This document shows positions 36,088 to 48,600 of a DNA stretch of 64,000 nucleotides, in pieces. The translations under genes were made by a program, and so were the position numbers. Source of the stretch: Manihot esculenta. Its lineage: Eukaryota > Streptophyta > Magnoliopsida > Malpighiales > Euphorbiaceae. The first letter of the stretch is position 1. Each line of letters begins with the position of its first letter. The notes below the pieces were generated by a model. That model was given only the letters and a program-made list of their open reading frames with translations, did no database searches and was not told the DNA's origin. The stretch spans positions 16,678,263-16,742,262 of the forward strand of contig NC_035169.2 of assembly GCF_001659605.2 (NCBI RefSeq), in the 5' to 3' direction.

Positions 36088-38335
36088 TGTAACGACCCGA
36101 AAATCGGACCGCTACCGGCGCTAGGATCCAGGTCGGCTTAAGGCCGCCGGGACCCATAGCAAGCCTGACAAACAACCTATAAACCTGTTTAATCCCATAC
36201 ATGATCAACAGCATATATAAAATTTTGAACTTTTCTTGTACCAAGCTCAACCTGTGCATGCCCATAAACATATACATAAACATAAACCCCACACTGGAGC
36301 TCTCATCAAATGCTCCAATGGGGCATCTCATCATACACAAGCTTGGTGGAACATAACATCATAAAACATAGATCATGTTTACAAAAGGGCTTCTAAACCT
36401 CAATCTCAAAATCAACATTTACATGACATAACTATATATCATTTTACAATTTATCATGTCCACATTCTATCTATTACATACACATGACTTCATTCATCTC
36501 GACTTCTCTGCCTAGCCCGTACCTGCAAACCTGGGGGATTAGGGAGAGGGGTGAGCTACTAGAGCCCAGTGAGCAGAATAATAAAAACATTATATTAATA
36601 TTTCATGCTTTCATGGAATGCATCACACCACAAACATATCACATCAAGGATGAACTTGTCACCAGTAGCCCTCTATATATCCAATAGTGCCAAAACGTAG
36701 AATGGGTCCTGGTCTTTCTCTTACATAGCATAACATAACATTCCAATGTGCCAGAACGTAGAATGGGTCCTGGTCTTTCTCTTACATAATGCCAGCGAAC
36801 GTAGAATGGGTCCCACTGGTCTTACATTCCATACCGTACATATCATATCGTCACATCATAGGTCGAGGGCTATGGATCATCCAACGTTCATCCACATCAA
36901 TAACAAAATATGCAATGCAACATATTCGTGAATTCTAATGCAAACAACCTAGTATATCTCATGGCATTAATGATGCGTGAATCATGCTAAATGTCCATTA
37001 CTTGCTTCAAAATGTAATGAGTTATTCCACTCACCTCTGGATAGCTCTGACCAGACACTGGAGCAGCTGACTCACTGCTGGGGTCCTCGGTTCCTCGGGT
37101 CCGAACCTACACAGGTGGACTCAAATGAGGGACCAAACATACATGAACATAACTCTAAACTACTCCCCAAAAACCCCCTAGAACATCATTAAACAATCAT
37201 AGAAAAACATGCAAAGGAGGGCTGGACAGGGCACTTTCGGCGGCAGGTTCGGCGGCCGAAAGTCCCTCCAGAGCCGAAAGTCAGGCAGGTTCGGCGGCCG
37301 AAACTCCCAGACAGAGATGAAACTCATGCATGTTCGGCGGCACTTTCGGCGGCCGAAACTGCCCTCCAGAGACGAAAGTCCTCTTTCGAGGGCAGGCTTC
37401 GGCAGCCGAAGGCTGCCTCCACAAGCGGGTTCGGCGGCCGAAAGTTCCTTCGGCGGCCGAACCTGAGTTTCTCCAAAGTGGCAGAAACTCAGCTCCAACA
37501 TGCACAAACGCCTCCCAAACCTTTAATCAAGCATTCAACTCATCCAAAACATGCATAGATGCATACATTAACTCCTAGGGGCTTCAAACTATCCTAAACC
37601 CCATCTACAACACATCAAACATGCATATCCAACATACATTGTCCATAAAACACATAAAACCTAACAATGCTCAACTAACATAAACATACATTTCTACCCC
37701 ATGAATCAACTTAAAACTTGTTTAAAACATATAGTGAGCTCAAGATCGGCCCTTACCTCTTGAAGATCGAGAGGAAAACGACCCTAGCTCAGAGATGGGA
37801 GAGATTGAGTTCCTTGAACCTCAAAGCTCCAAAACTTGTTTTATACTCGAAAATCTTCAAAACAAAGTGAAAACTAGTGAAAATCGTGAAAGATTTGAAG
37901 GAAGAAACTCAAGATCATGAGGGGCGGCGGAGAGCTCATCTTGGCCGAAAATGGGGGAAAAGCTCGCCCGTTTTCGGCTAAGGGACCCCTTTATAGGTGG
38001 CTGGCCAGGCCACATTCGGGAGCCGAACGTGCCTCCGCATGCATGCCATGTTCGGCGGCCGAACCTGGACTTCCCTCACTTATGCTTTCGGAGGCCTAAT
38101 AGCGCTCCCGAAGGCATGCATGTTCGACGGCCGAACTTGAGGTTCGGCGGCCGAACCTGAGTTTTCCTCCAAGGCTATTTTCATGCAAAAAAACTCATTT
38201 TTCTTCTAGCTTAAAAACATAAAATACATTAAAACATTTTATAAAAACATGATTTTACCCTTCTAGAGGTCTCCGACACCCGAGATTCCACCGGACGGTA
38301 GGAATTCCGATACCGGAGTCTAGCCGGGTATTACA
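36088..38335 (-). repeat. 3' LTR of element F
   Basis: Bounded by TGTAACGACC and GTATTACA. Hairpin units lie at 36687-36822, TTCGG/CCGAA clusters near 37236-37460 and 38018-38160, and a TATA near 37988-37998 on the minus strand. Compared with 53498-55755 it lacks about 30 bp near 36395 (the TCGGTCAAGCACAAC region). Confidence 0.93.
36687..36822 (-). repeat. Three hairpin units in F's 3' LTR
   Basis: Unit core is ACGTAGAATGGGTC. On the minus strand the arms pair as CCAGGAC/GUUUUGG, CCAGGAC/GUUCUGG and CCAGUG/CGCUGG, keeping a stem of six to seven pairs with wobbles. The partner array is 54125-54263. Confidence 0.7.
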
Positions 38336-38348
38336 TTCTCCCCCCCTT
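38336..38348 (-). other. Polypurine tract of F
   Basis: AAGGGGGGGAGAA on the minus strand, next to the 3' LTR. The nearby palindrome has a one-base change (AATATTCG in one arm). Confidence 0.85.
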
Positions 38349-38434
38349 AAGAATATTCGTCCCTGAATGTTCCTCAACTAGTACAAGCAAGGCATAACAC
38401 ACATCATACACATAAAACACACATAAAACTAACC

Positions 38435-41400
38435 TCAGAAGAGATAAGGGTACTGCTGGAGCATGGACTCCCGTGTCTCCCAAGTGCATTCTTCCAAATT
38501 GTGGTGGTTCCATAGGACTTTCACCATCGGGATTTCCTTGTTTCTCAGCTTCCTGATCTGGGTGTCTATGATCCGTACTGGCTGCTTAACATAAGTGAGA
38601 TCTTCTTGGATCTCCACATCAGGCTCACTAAGAACCTTGCCCGGATCTGACACAAACTTTTTCAACATGGAAACATGGAAAACCGGATGGATTCTTTCCA
38701 TTGAAGCAGGTAAATCCAGCTTGTACGACACATTCCCAATCTTTTGCAAGATTTCAAAGGGTCCGATGTATCGTGGGGCTAGTTTACCTTTCTTCCCAAA
38801 GCGAACCACTCCTTTCATAGGAGACACCTTGAGCAATACCAGATCCCCCTCCTGAAACTCTACTTGCCTTCTGCGGATGTTTGCATAACTCTTCTGTCTG
38901 CTTGCAGCAGTCTTGATCCTTTCTCTGATTATGGGTACCACCCTACCGGTGATCTCTACTAGCTCAGGCCCTGCCAAGGCCTTTTCTCCAACCTCTTCCC
39001 AGCAAACAGATGATCTGCACTTCCTCCCATACAAAGCTTCATATGGAGCCATCCCGAGGCTAGCATGATGGCTGTTATTGTAGGCAAACTCCACCAAAGG
39101 TAGATGCTGCCTCCAAGAACCGCCAAAGTCCAGCACACACATTCTGAGCATATCCTCTATTGTCTGGATGGTCCTTTCTGATTGTCTGTCCGTCTGTGGA
39201 TGGAAAGCAGTGCTAAAATCCAACCTGGTACCCATGACATCCTGCAGACTCCGCCAAAACCTGGAGGTGAACTGAGCCCTTGATCAGATACTATAGAAAC
39301 AGGGACCCCATGCAGCCTGACAACCTCATCAACATACACCTGCGCCAACTTGTCCACAGAATAGCCACTCCTGACAGGGATGAAGTGAGCAGATTTGGTG
39401 AGTCTGTCCACAATCACCCATATGGAGTCCAATCTGTTGCACGTCGCCGGTAACCCCACTACGAAATCCATAGCTATATTCTCCTATTTCCACTCTGGAA
39501 TAGGTAGCGGGTTAAGCATTCCAACCGGCTTCTGATGTTCCAGCTTCACCCTCTGACACACTTCGCAGGCTGACACAAACTGTGCCACTTCTCTCTTCAT
39601 AGCTGGCCACCAATAAACCTTCTTCAGATCTTGATACATCTTGGTGGCTCCAGGGTGAACGTTGTATCTTGCATTATGAGCCTCTCTCATAATGTCTCCT
39701 TTTAGCCCTATGTCGTTTGGTACACACAATCGGCTCCCATAGCGGAGGATCCCCTTGTTGTCGAATCTGAACTCACTATCTTTGCCTGACTGAACAGCCC
39801 TGGCAATCTTCACTAATTCTGGGTCCTCATGCTGTTTCTGAGCCACCTGCTCTAGAAACACGGGTGCCACTCTCATCTGAGCAATCAATGCACCTGTACC
39901 AGACAACTCCAACTGTAGACCTTCATCAATGAGCTTGTAAAACTCCTTCACCACTGGTCTCCTCTCCGCCGTGACGTGGGATAGACTGCCTAGTGATTTC
40001 CGGCTTAGGGCGTCTGCCACAACATTCGCCTTACCCGGATGGTACTGAATCTTGCAATCATAATCACTCAGCAGTTCTACCCATCTTCTCTGTCTCAAGT
40101 TCAAATCTCTTTGACTCAGGATGTACTGCAGGCTCTTATGATCTGTGAAGATCTCACATTTAACCCCATAGAGGTAGTGCCTCCACATCTTGAGTGCAAA
40201 GATTACTGCTGCCATCTCCAGGTCATGTGTGGGGTAATTCAACTCACGCTTCTTCAGCTGTCTAGAAGCATAAGCAATCACCCTTTCATTCTGCATTAAC
40301 ACACAACCCAAATCCACTCGGGATGCATCACAGAAAACTGTGAAATCCTCATTGCTAGCTGGCAAAGCTAACACTGGTGCTGACGTTAACCTCTTCTTAA
40401 GTTCTTCAAAGCTCTCTTCACACTGGTCAGTCCACACAAACTTCTGATTCTTCCTAGTTAGTCTGGTCAGAGGAGCTACAATTTTTGAGAAGTCCTGAAC
40501 GAACCTCCTGTAGTAACCTGCCAAACCCAAAAAACTTCTAATCTCTATCACTGAAGTGGGTCTAGGCCAGTTAGCCACAGCTTCTATCGTCTTGGGGTCC
40601 ACCTCTATCCCATCCTCTGACACTACATGCCCCAAGAATGAAATGCTCCTCAGCCAGAACTCACACTTAGAGAACTTGGCATACAAGCCATGTTCCCTCA
40701 AGGTCTGCAGAACCAACCTCAGATGATGGGCATGCTCCTCTGCGTTCTTGGAATACACTAAGATATCATCTATGAAGACAATAACAAAGTGATCCAGGTA
40801 TTGGCTAAACACTCTGTTCATGAGATCCATGAATGCTGCAAGGGCGTTGGTTAACCCGAACGGCATTACAAGGAACTCAAAATGCCCATATCTGGTTCTG
40901 AAAGCTGTCTTTGGCACATCCTCTTCTCTAATCCTCAGCTGATGGTACTCGGACCTCAGATCTATTTTGGAAAAACAACCCGCTCCTGCTAGCTCGAATA
41001 GATCATCGATCCTTGGCAGAGGGTACCTATTCTTGGTAGTGACTTTGTTCAACTGCCTGTAGTCGATACAAAGTCTAAGGGATCCATCCTTCTTTCTCAC
41101 AAACAAGACAGGAGCACCCCAAGGTGAGGTACTCTGTCGGATGAAACCCTTTTCTACCAGCTCTTGCAACTGTTCTTTCAATTCCTTCAACTCAGCTGGA
41201 GCCATCCTGTAGGGAGGAATAGAGATCGGTCTAGTTCCAGGCATCAATTCGATTTCAAACTCTATCTCCCTAGCAGGTGGTAGTCCTGGAAGCTCCTCTG
41301 GAAAAACATCCTGAAATTCTCTGACAACTGGCACTGAGGCTGGCTCCCTGACCTGACTAACTAGCTCTCTCACATGAGCCAAATACCCCTGACATCCCTT

Positions 41401-43294
41401 CCTAAGCAACCTACGAGCCTGAAGAGCTGATATCAGACCTCTGGGTGTACCCCTCTGGTCTCCTCTGAAGACGACCTCTGACCCGTTCTGATCTCTGAAC
41501 CTGACTACCTTGTCTCTGCAGTCCAAGGTAGCACCATGGGTAGATAGCCAATCCATCCCTAGAATGACGTCAAAGTCTGTCAAATCTAGAACCATAAGGT
41601 CGGCGAAGAGGCATCTTCCCTCAACAAAAACTGGACTGTACTGGCAGACTGACTCTGCCACTGACGGGTCACACTTGGGTCCACTGACCCATAGGGGACA
41701 CTCTAACCCAGAGACCATCAGACCCAACCTCTCAACGGCTCTCGGAGCAATAAAAGAATGAGATGCACCCGGGTCCATTAATGCATACACATCAAAACAC
41801 CCAATGATGAGATTACCTGACACCACGGTGTTGGATGTGTTAGCCTTCTGCTGTGTCATGGTGAAGATCCTGGCTGGAGCTGATGGACCTTCACCTCGGG
41901 AACCAGAAGAAGAGGCTGCCCCTCTCCCTCTACCTCTGCCACTACCCTGAGTTATGGCTGGAGCTGCTGGCTGTGCCACACTACCAGAAGCTGTCTGCTG
42001 GGGCTGGCCCATAAAAGGTGCTCTAGGACACTCCCGAGCCATGTGTCCCTCCTATCAACATCTGAAACATGCATTAGTCCCAGCCCGACACACTCCCTTG
42101 TGTGGCTTCCCACACCTTAGGCATTCTGTACCATCTGAGCCTGAGCTCGAGCCACCGCCTAATCCCAGACCGGATTTCAACTTACTCCAGAACTTGTTCT
42201 TCTTCGACTTCTTGGTGGTGTTACTCCACCTCTTGCTACCTGAGCTCTGGGAAGAGGGACCTGGCCCTCCTCTGCCTGGGGTCTTAACTCCTGAAGACTG
42301 GGTCACTGACTGCTTCACTGACCCCTCAATTATAGCACTAGCCTCCATCCTTCGAGCCATATCCACCACAGTGTGGAAACTTTCCCTCTCAACAGACTGA
42401 ATCAAAGAGGATTACCTAGAATGAAGTTTCATAACATATCTCTTGGCTTTCTTCGAATCTGTATCTAGAGCTTGCCCCGAAAAAGGCAATAGCTCCAAGA
42501 ATTTATCCGTGTACTCCTCTACACTCATGTGTTCTGTCTGCCTCAGCTGCTCAAACTCAATCATCTTCAGTTCTCTGGAACTATCTGGAAAAGCCCATCC
42601 AGCAAACTCATTTGCAAATTCCTCCCATGTCATGCCGTCTAGTCTTGGGTCCACATAACACTTGAACCATTCCCGTGCCTTTTTGCACTTTAAAGTGAAC
42701 CCTGCCATCTGAATGGCCCTGCTGTCATCTGCCCCTAGCTCATCAGTTATCGTCTTCACTACCCTCAGGTACTCAAAGTGATCGTCCCCTGACTTGTATT
42801 TGGGAGCATCCAGCTTAAGGTAATCTGTCATCTTCACCTTGCTCCCACCGGCTGAGCTAGGTCTAGAAGGTTGAGCAACTGGGGCTGCTGGTTCTGTAGG
42901 TGGTGGAGGTGGGGGTGCAGCATTCCCCGAGGTGGGGTTTGCCGGGGTAGGATAGAAGGGTGAGGGTGGATAAGCTGGATACTGTGGGTAAGGTGGATAG
43001 AAAGGTGGATAAGGCATGTAGGTAGGGTAGGGGTTAAAGCTGGAGTAATCCGATGTGCCTCCCGTCGGATACCCTGAACCCTGTGGGAAAGGTGGATAAT
43101 AGGGTGGAAAACCATATCCCGAGGCCTGAGCGCCTTTCTATGACTCCCCTGTCCCTTCTTCCGACATGCTGACATCCAGATTCCCATCCCTCCTCTGGTC
43201 CTCTTCCATAACCTCCCTCACATCTGAAGAACTTCCTCCTCTATCTGTCCCCTTTCTGCTAGCATCAAAAGACCTTCTAGGGTCCCTTGACACT
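38435..43294 (-). pseudogene. Element F, gag-pol from the gag N-terminal region to the pol end, broken
   Basis: All domains are present but interrupted. Seen: a one-base deletion near 39272 in integrase; TAG at 39484-39486 replacing Trp in P-E-W-K-W; TAG and TGA side by side at 42052-42057 in the zinc knuckle; TAA at 42412-42414 replacing Tyr in H-S-R-Y; and TAG at 43138-43140 in gag. The RT has a one-residue deletion (D-L-F-E-L for D-L-F-D-Q-L) and a Gly-to-Glu change in D-L-R-S-G-Y. The protease motif is DPGA, RT F-I-D-D is kept, and the pol end reads QQYPYLF. The first gag codons are right of H. Confidence 0.9.
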
Positions 43295-43299
43295 CTTTC

Positions 43300-45530
43300 T
43301 GTAACGCCCCGGAAATCCGGACCGCTACCGGCGCTAGGATCCGGGTCGACTTAAGGCCGCCGGGACCCGTAGCAAGCCTGACATAAAACCTGTAAACCTG
43401 TATAATCCCATATATGATCAACAACATGCATAAAAATTTAAACTTTTCTTCATACATACTGTCATTCAACTAACTCAACCTGTGCATACTCTGAACATAT
43501 ACATAACATAGCCCCTCTGTGGGATCTCATCAAGCCTTAAAGGCAAAACAACCTGTGTTGAGTTAGTTTACATAAACATCATAACATAAGATCATGTATA
43601 TACAAAAGGGATTAACAATATATTATGGTCAAGCACAACTCTATCCTCAATAACCTCATTACATAACATCCTGAATATTTTTACATTTCATCATAATACA
43701 ATTGTCATGTCCACAAACTAACTATTACATACATATGACTTTTTCTTCTTGCCTTCTCTATCTATCCCGTACCTGCAAACCTGGGGGTTAGGGGAGAGGG
43801 GTGAGCTAGATGCCCAGTGAGTAGAACTATAAAAAGAATATTTAAAATATGCTATCATGAAATGCGTCACTGCACAAACAAATCACACCACGGATGGACT
43901 GATTCAAAAATCCCTCAACTCCATGCCCGGCCCTATTATGGGCACCACAGGACTTCGTATTGCCCGGCCCTAATATGGGCACCACAGGACTTCGTACTCG
44001 GAGTTACTGCCCGGCCCTATTATGGGCACCACAGGTCTTCGTATTGCCCGGCCCTATTATGGGCACCACAGGACTTCGTATATAGAAGGCTAATGAATCA
44101 TCCTAATGTCCATCCACTATCATCTATCACAACAATACAATGCGGCATAGTCGTGAATTCTAATGCAAACAACCTATAATATGATCATGATGCATGAAGC
44201 ATGATAAAAGCATTTCATTTCTTAATTTAAAAAGGTTAAGTTTAGTTCCACTCACCTCTGGCTGACTCTGACAAACTCTGTAGCAGCTGGCTCACTGCTG
44301 GGGTCCTTGGTTCCTCGGGTCCGAACCTACACAGGTGGACTCCAATGAGGGACCAAACATACATAAACATAACTCTAATATATTCCCCAAAAACCCCTTA
44401 AAACATCCTGAAAATATCACATAGAGATATGCATGAAGTGGCTGAACAGGGCACTTTCGGCGGCACCTTCGGCGGCCGAAAGTCCTGGACAGAGACGAAA
44501 CTCAGGTAGGTTCGGCGGCACCTTCGGCGGCCGAAAGTGCCAGACAGAGACGAAAGTCTCTTTTCGGGGGCAACTTCGGCAGCCGAAAGGCCTGCCTCCC
44601 CAGCCATGTTCGGCGGCCGAAAGTGCCTTCGGCTGCCGAACCTGGTTTCTGCCAAAGGGCAGAAACTTGGCTCCTTTGTGCATTTTCGCCTCCAAACTCA
44701 CCAATCATGCATACCACTCAACCAAAACATGCATACAAGCTCCTAGGGGCCTCAAACAAGCATATACCCCAACTACAACACTTCAAACATACTCAAACAT
44801 GCCACATTGCTCAAAGATCACATAAAACCTAACATTTACTTAAAAACTCATACAACCCTATACATGCCATTCTACCCCATAAAACTTCTTAAAACTTCTT
44901 TAAAACATATAAGGAGCTTGAGATCGGCCCTTACCTCTTGAAGATCGAGAGGAAGACGACCCAAACTTGGAGATCCACGAAAATGAGCTCCTGAGTTCCC
45001 AAAGCTCCAAAACTTGGTTTAAAAGCTCAAAACCTTCAATGCAAGCTTAAAACTCAAGAAAAATGGTAGAGACTTGGAGGAAGAACACAAGAGTTGAAAA
45101 AGGAAGGTCGGAAGCTTGCTGTGGCCGGAAATGGGAGAAAGCTCGCCCATTTCGGCTAAGTGCCCCATTTATAGGTGGCTGGCCAGGCCACGTTCGGGGG
45201 CCGAATGTGCCTCCGCATCCATGCAATGTTCGGCGGCCGAACTTGACTTTCGGCGGCCGAACCTGGACTGCCCTCACTCATGCTTTCGGGGGCCTAACGT
45301 GCCTCCAAAACGCATGCATGTTCGGCGGCCGAACTTGACTTTCGGCGGCCAAACCTGGGTTTTCCTCCATTGCTATTTTCATGCAAAAACTCATTTAGTT
45401 TCATACTTAAAACCATTAAAACATGAAAACATTTTATGAAAGCATGGTTCTACCCTTCTAGAGGTCTCCGACATCCGAGATTCCACCGGACGGTAGGAAT
45501 TCCGATACCGGAGTCTAGCCGGGTATTACA
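43300..45530 (-). repeat. 3' LTR of element H
   Basis: Starts TGTAACGCCCCGG and ends GTATTACA, then the PPT. Four hairpin units lie at 43924-44080. TTCGG/CCGAA clusters lie near 44456-44640 and 45194-45350. The minus-strand TATA is near 45166-45177. Confidence 0.95.
43924..44080 (-). repeat. Four hairpin units in H's 3' LTR
   Basis: Units of about 37 bp start at 43924, 43961, 44008 and 44045, with a short spacer before the third. Each can pair GCCC with GGGC around AUAAUA or AUAUUA, or UGCCC with GGGCA. The loop varies while the arms do not. Confidence 0.8.
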
Positions 45531-45542
45531 TTCTCCCCCCTT
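45531..45542 (-). other. Polypurine tract of H
   Basis: AAGGGGGGAGAA on the minus strand. The conserved palindrome with arms GAACATTCG/CGAATGTTC follows at about 45546-45567, before the pol stop. Confidence 0.85.
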
Positions 45543-45638
45543 AAGAACATTCGTCCCCGAATGTTCCTCACTAGCACACATAGCATGGCAAAGAACATAA
45601 CACACATACAAGGCACATAAACACATAGGGATCTAACC

Positions 45639-48600
45639 TTAAAAGAGATGAGGGCACTGCTGGAGCATAGACTCCCGTGTCTCCCAAGTGCATTCTTCCA
45701 AGTTGTGGTGGTTCCACAGGACTTTCACCATCGGGATTTCCTTGTTTCTTAACTTTCTGATCTGGGTGTCTATGATCCGCACTGGCTGTTCAACATAGGT
45801 GAGATCCTCTTGGACCTCTACATCAGGCTCATTAAGAACCTTGCTCGGATCTGACACAAACTTCCTCAACATTGAAACATGGAAAACCGGATGGATTCTT
45901 TCCATCGAAGCAGGTAAATCCAGCTTGTACGACACATTTCCAATCTTTTGCAAGATTTCAAAGGGTCCGATGTATCGTGGGGCTAGTTTACCTTTCTTCC
46001 CGAAGCGAACCACTCCCTTCATTGGAGACACCTTGAGCAATACCAGATCCCCCTCCTGAAACTCTAACTGTCTTCTGCGGACGTCTGCATAGCTCTTCTG
46101 TCTGCTTGCAGCAGTCTTGATTCTTTCTCTGATTATGGGTACCACCCTGCTGGTGATCTCTACTAACTCAGGCCCTGCCAAGGCCTTTTCTCCAACTTCC
46201 TCCCAGCAAACAGGTGATCTGCACTTCCTCCCATACAAAGCTTCATATGGAGCCATACCGATGCTAGCATGATGGCTGTTGTTGTAGGCAAACTCCACCA
46301 AAGGTAGATGCTGCCTCCAAGAACCGCCAAAATCCAGCACACACATTCTAAGCATATCTTCTATGGTCTGGATGGTCCTCTCTGACTGTCCATCAGTCTG
46401 GGGATGGAAGGCAGTACTGAAATCTAACCTGGTACCCATAGCATTCTGCAGACTCCGCCAAAACCTGGAGGTGAACTGGGGCCCTCTATCTGACACTATC
46501 GAAACAGGAACCCCATGCAGTCTAACGATCTCATCCACATATACCTGCGCCAACTTGTCCACAGAGTAGCCACTTCTGACAGAAATGAAGTGAGCAGATT
46601 TGGTGAGTCTGTCCACAATCACCCAGATGGAGTCCAATCTGTTGGACGTCGCCGATAACCCCACTACGAAGTCCATAGCTATATTTTCCCATTTCCATTC
46701 TGGAATAGGTAGCGGGTTAAGCATTCCAGCCGGCTTCTGATGTTCCAGCTTCACCCTCTGACACACTTCGCAGGCTGACACGAACTGTGCCACTTCTTTC
46801 TTCATAGCTGGCCACCAATAAACCTTCTTCAGATCTTGATACATCTTGGTGGCTCCGGGGTGAACGCTGTATCTTGCATTATGAGCCTCTCTCATAATGT
46901 CTCCTTTTAGCCCTATGTCATCTGGTACACATAGTCTGCTCCCATAGCGGAGGATCCCCTTGCTGTCGAATCTGAACTCACTATCATTGCCTGACTGAAC
47001 AGTCCTGGCAATCTTTACTAACTCCGGGTCCTCATGCTGTTTCTGAGCCACCTGCTCCAGAAACACGGGTGTCACTCTCATCTGGGCCACCAAGGCACCT
47101 GTACCAGACAACTCCAACTGTAGACCTTCCTCAATAAGCTTGTAGAACTCCTTCACCACTGGTCTCCTCTCTGCCGCGATGTGGGATAGACTGCCTAGTG
47201 ACTTCCGGCTTAGGGCGTCTGCCACGACATTCGCCTTACCCGGATGATACTGAATCTTGCAATCATAGTCACTCAGCAGCTCTACCCATCTCCTCTGCCT
47301 CAAGTTCAAATCCCTTTGACTCAAGATGTACTGCAAGCTTTTATGATCGGTGAAGATCTCACATTTTACCCCATAGAGGTAATGCCTCCACATCTTGAGT
47401 GCAAAGATTACTGCTGCCATCTCAAGGTCATGTGTGGGGTAATTCAACTCATGCTTCTTCAGCTGCCTAGAAGCATAAGCGATCACCCTCTCATTCTGCA
47501 TCAGTACACAACCCAGTCCCACACGGGACGCATCACAAAAGACTGTAAAGTCCTCATCACTAGATGGCAGAGCTAACACTGGTGCTGAAGTCAACCTCTT
47601 CTTAAGCTCTTCGAAACTCTCCTCGCACTGGTCGGTCCACAGAAACTTCTGATTCTTCCTGGTTAATCTGGTAAGAGGAGCTGCTATCTTTGAGAAGTCC
47701 TGAACGAACCTCCTGTAGTAACCTGCCAAACCCAAGAAACTCCTGATCTCCGTCACTGAAGTGGGTCTAGGCCAGTTAGCCACAGTTTCTGTCTTCTTGG
47801 GATCTACCTCAATACCATTCTCTGACACTACATGCCCCAAGAACGAAATGCTCCTCAGCCAGAACTCACATTTAGAGAACTTGGCATACAAGCCATGTTC
47901 CCTCAAAGTCTGCAAGACCAACCGCAGATGATGGGTATGCTCCTCTGCATTCCTGGAATACACTAAGATATCATCTATGAAGACAATAACAAAGTGATCC
48001 AGGTACTGGCTAAACACTCTGTTCATGAGATCCATGAATGCTGCAGGGGCGTTGGTTAACCCGAACGGCATTACAAGGAACCCAAAATGCCCATATCTGG
48101 TCCTGAAAGCCGTCTTTGGCACATCCTCATCCCTTATCCTTAGCTGATGGTACCCCGATCTTAGATCTATTTTGGAGAAACAACCCGCTCCGGCTAGCTG
48201 GTCGAATAGATCATCGATCCTAGGCAATGGGTACCTATTCTTGGTAGTGACTTTGTTCAACTGTCTGTAGTCGATACAAAGTCTAAGGGATCCATCCTTC
48301 TTCCTCACAAACAAGACCGGAGCACCCCAAGGTGAGGTACTCTGTCGGATGAAACCCTTTTCTACCAGCTCTTGCAATTGCTCTTTCAACTCCTTTAACT
48401 CGGCTGGAGCCATCCTGTAGGGAGGGATAGAGATCGGTCTAGTGCCAGGCACCAACTCTATCTCGAACTCTATCTCCCTAGCAGGTGGTAAACCTGGAAG
48501 CTCATCAGGAAAGACATCCTGAAACTCTCTGACAACTGGCACCGAGGCCGGCTCCCTGACCTGACTGACTAGCTCTCTCACATGAGCTAAGTACCCCTGA

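Noticed and set aside
43924..44080. Possible CRISPR-like array of regular repeats
   Set aside because: Units are contiguous or nearly so, without unique spacers, lie in a plant LTR and have no cas genes. They are minisatellite hairpins.
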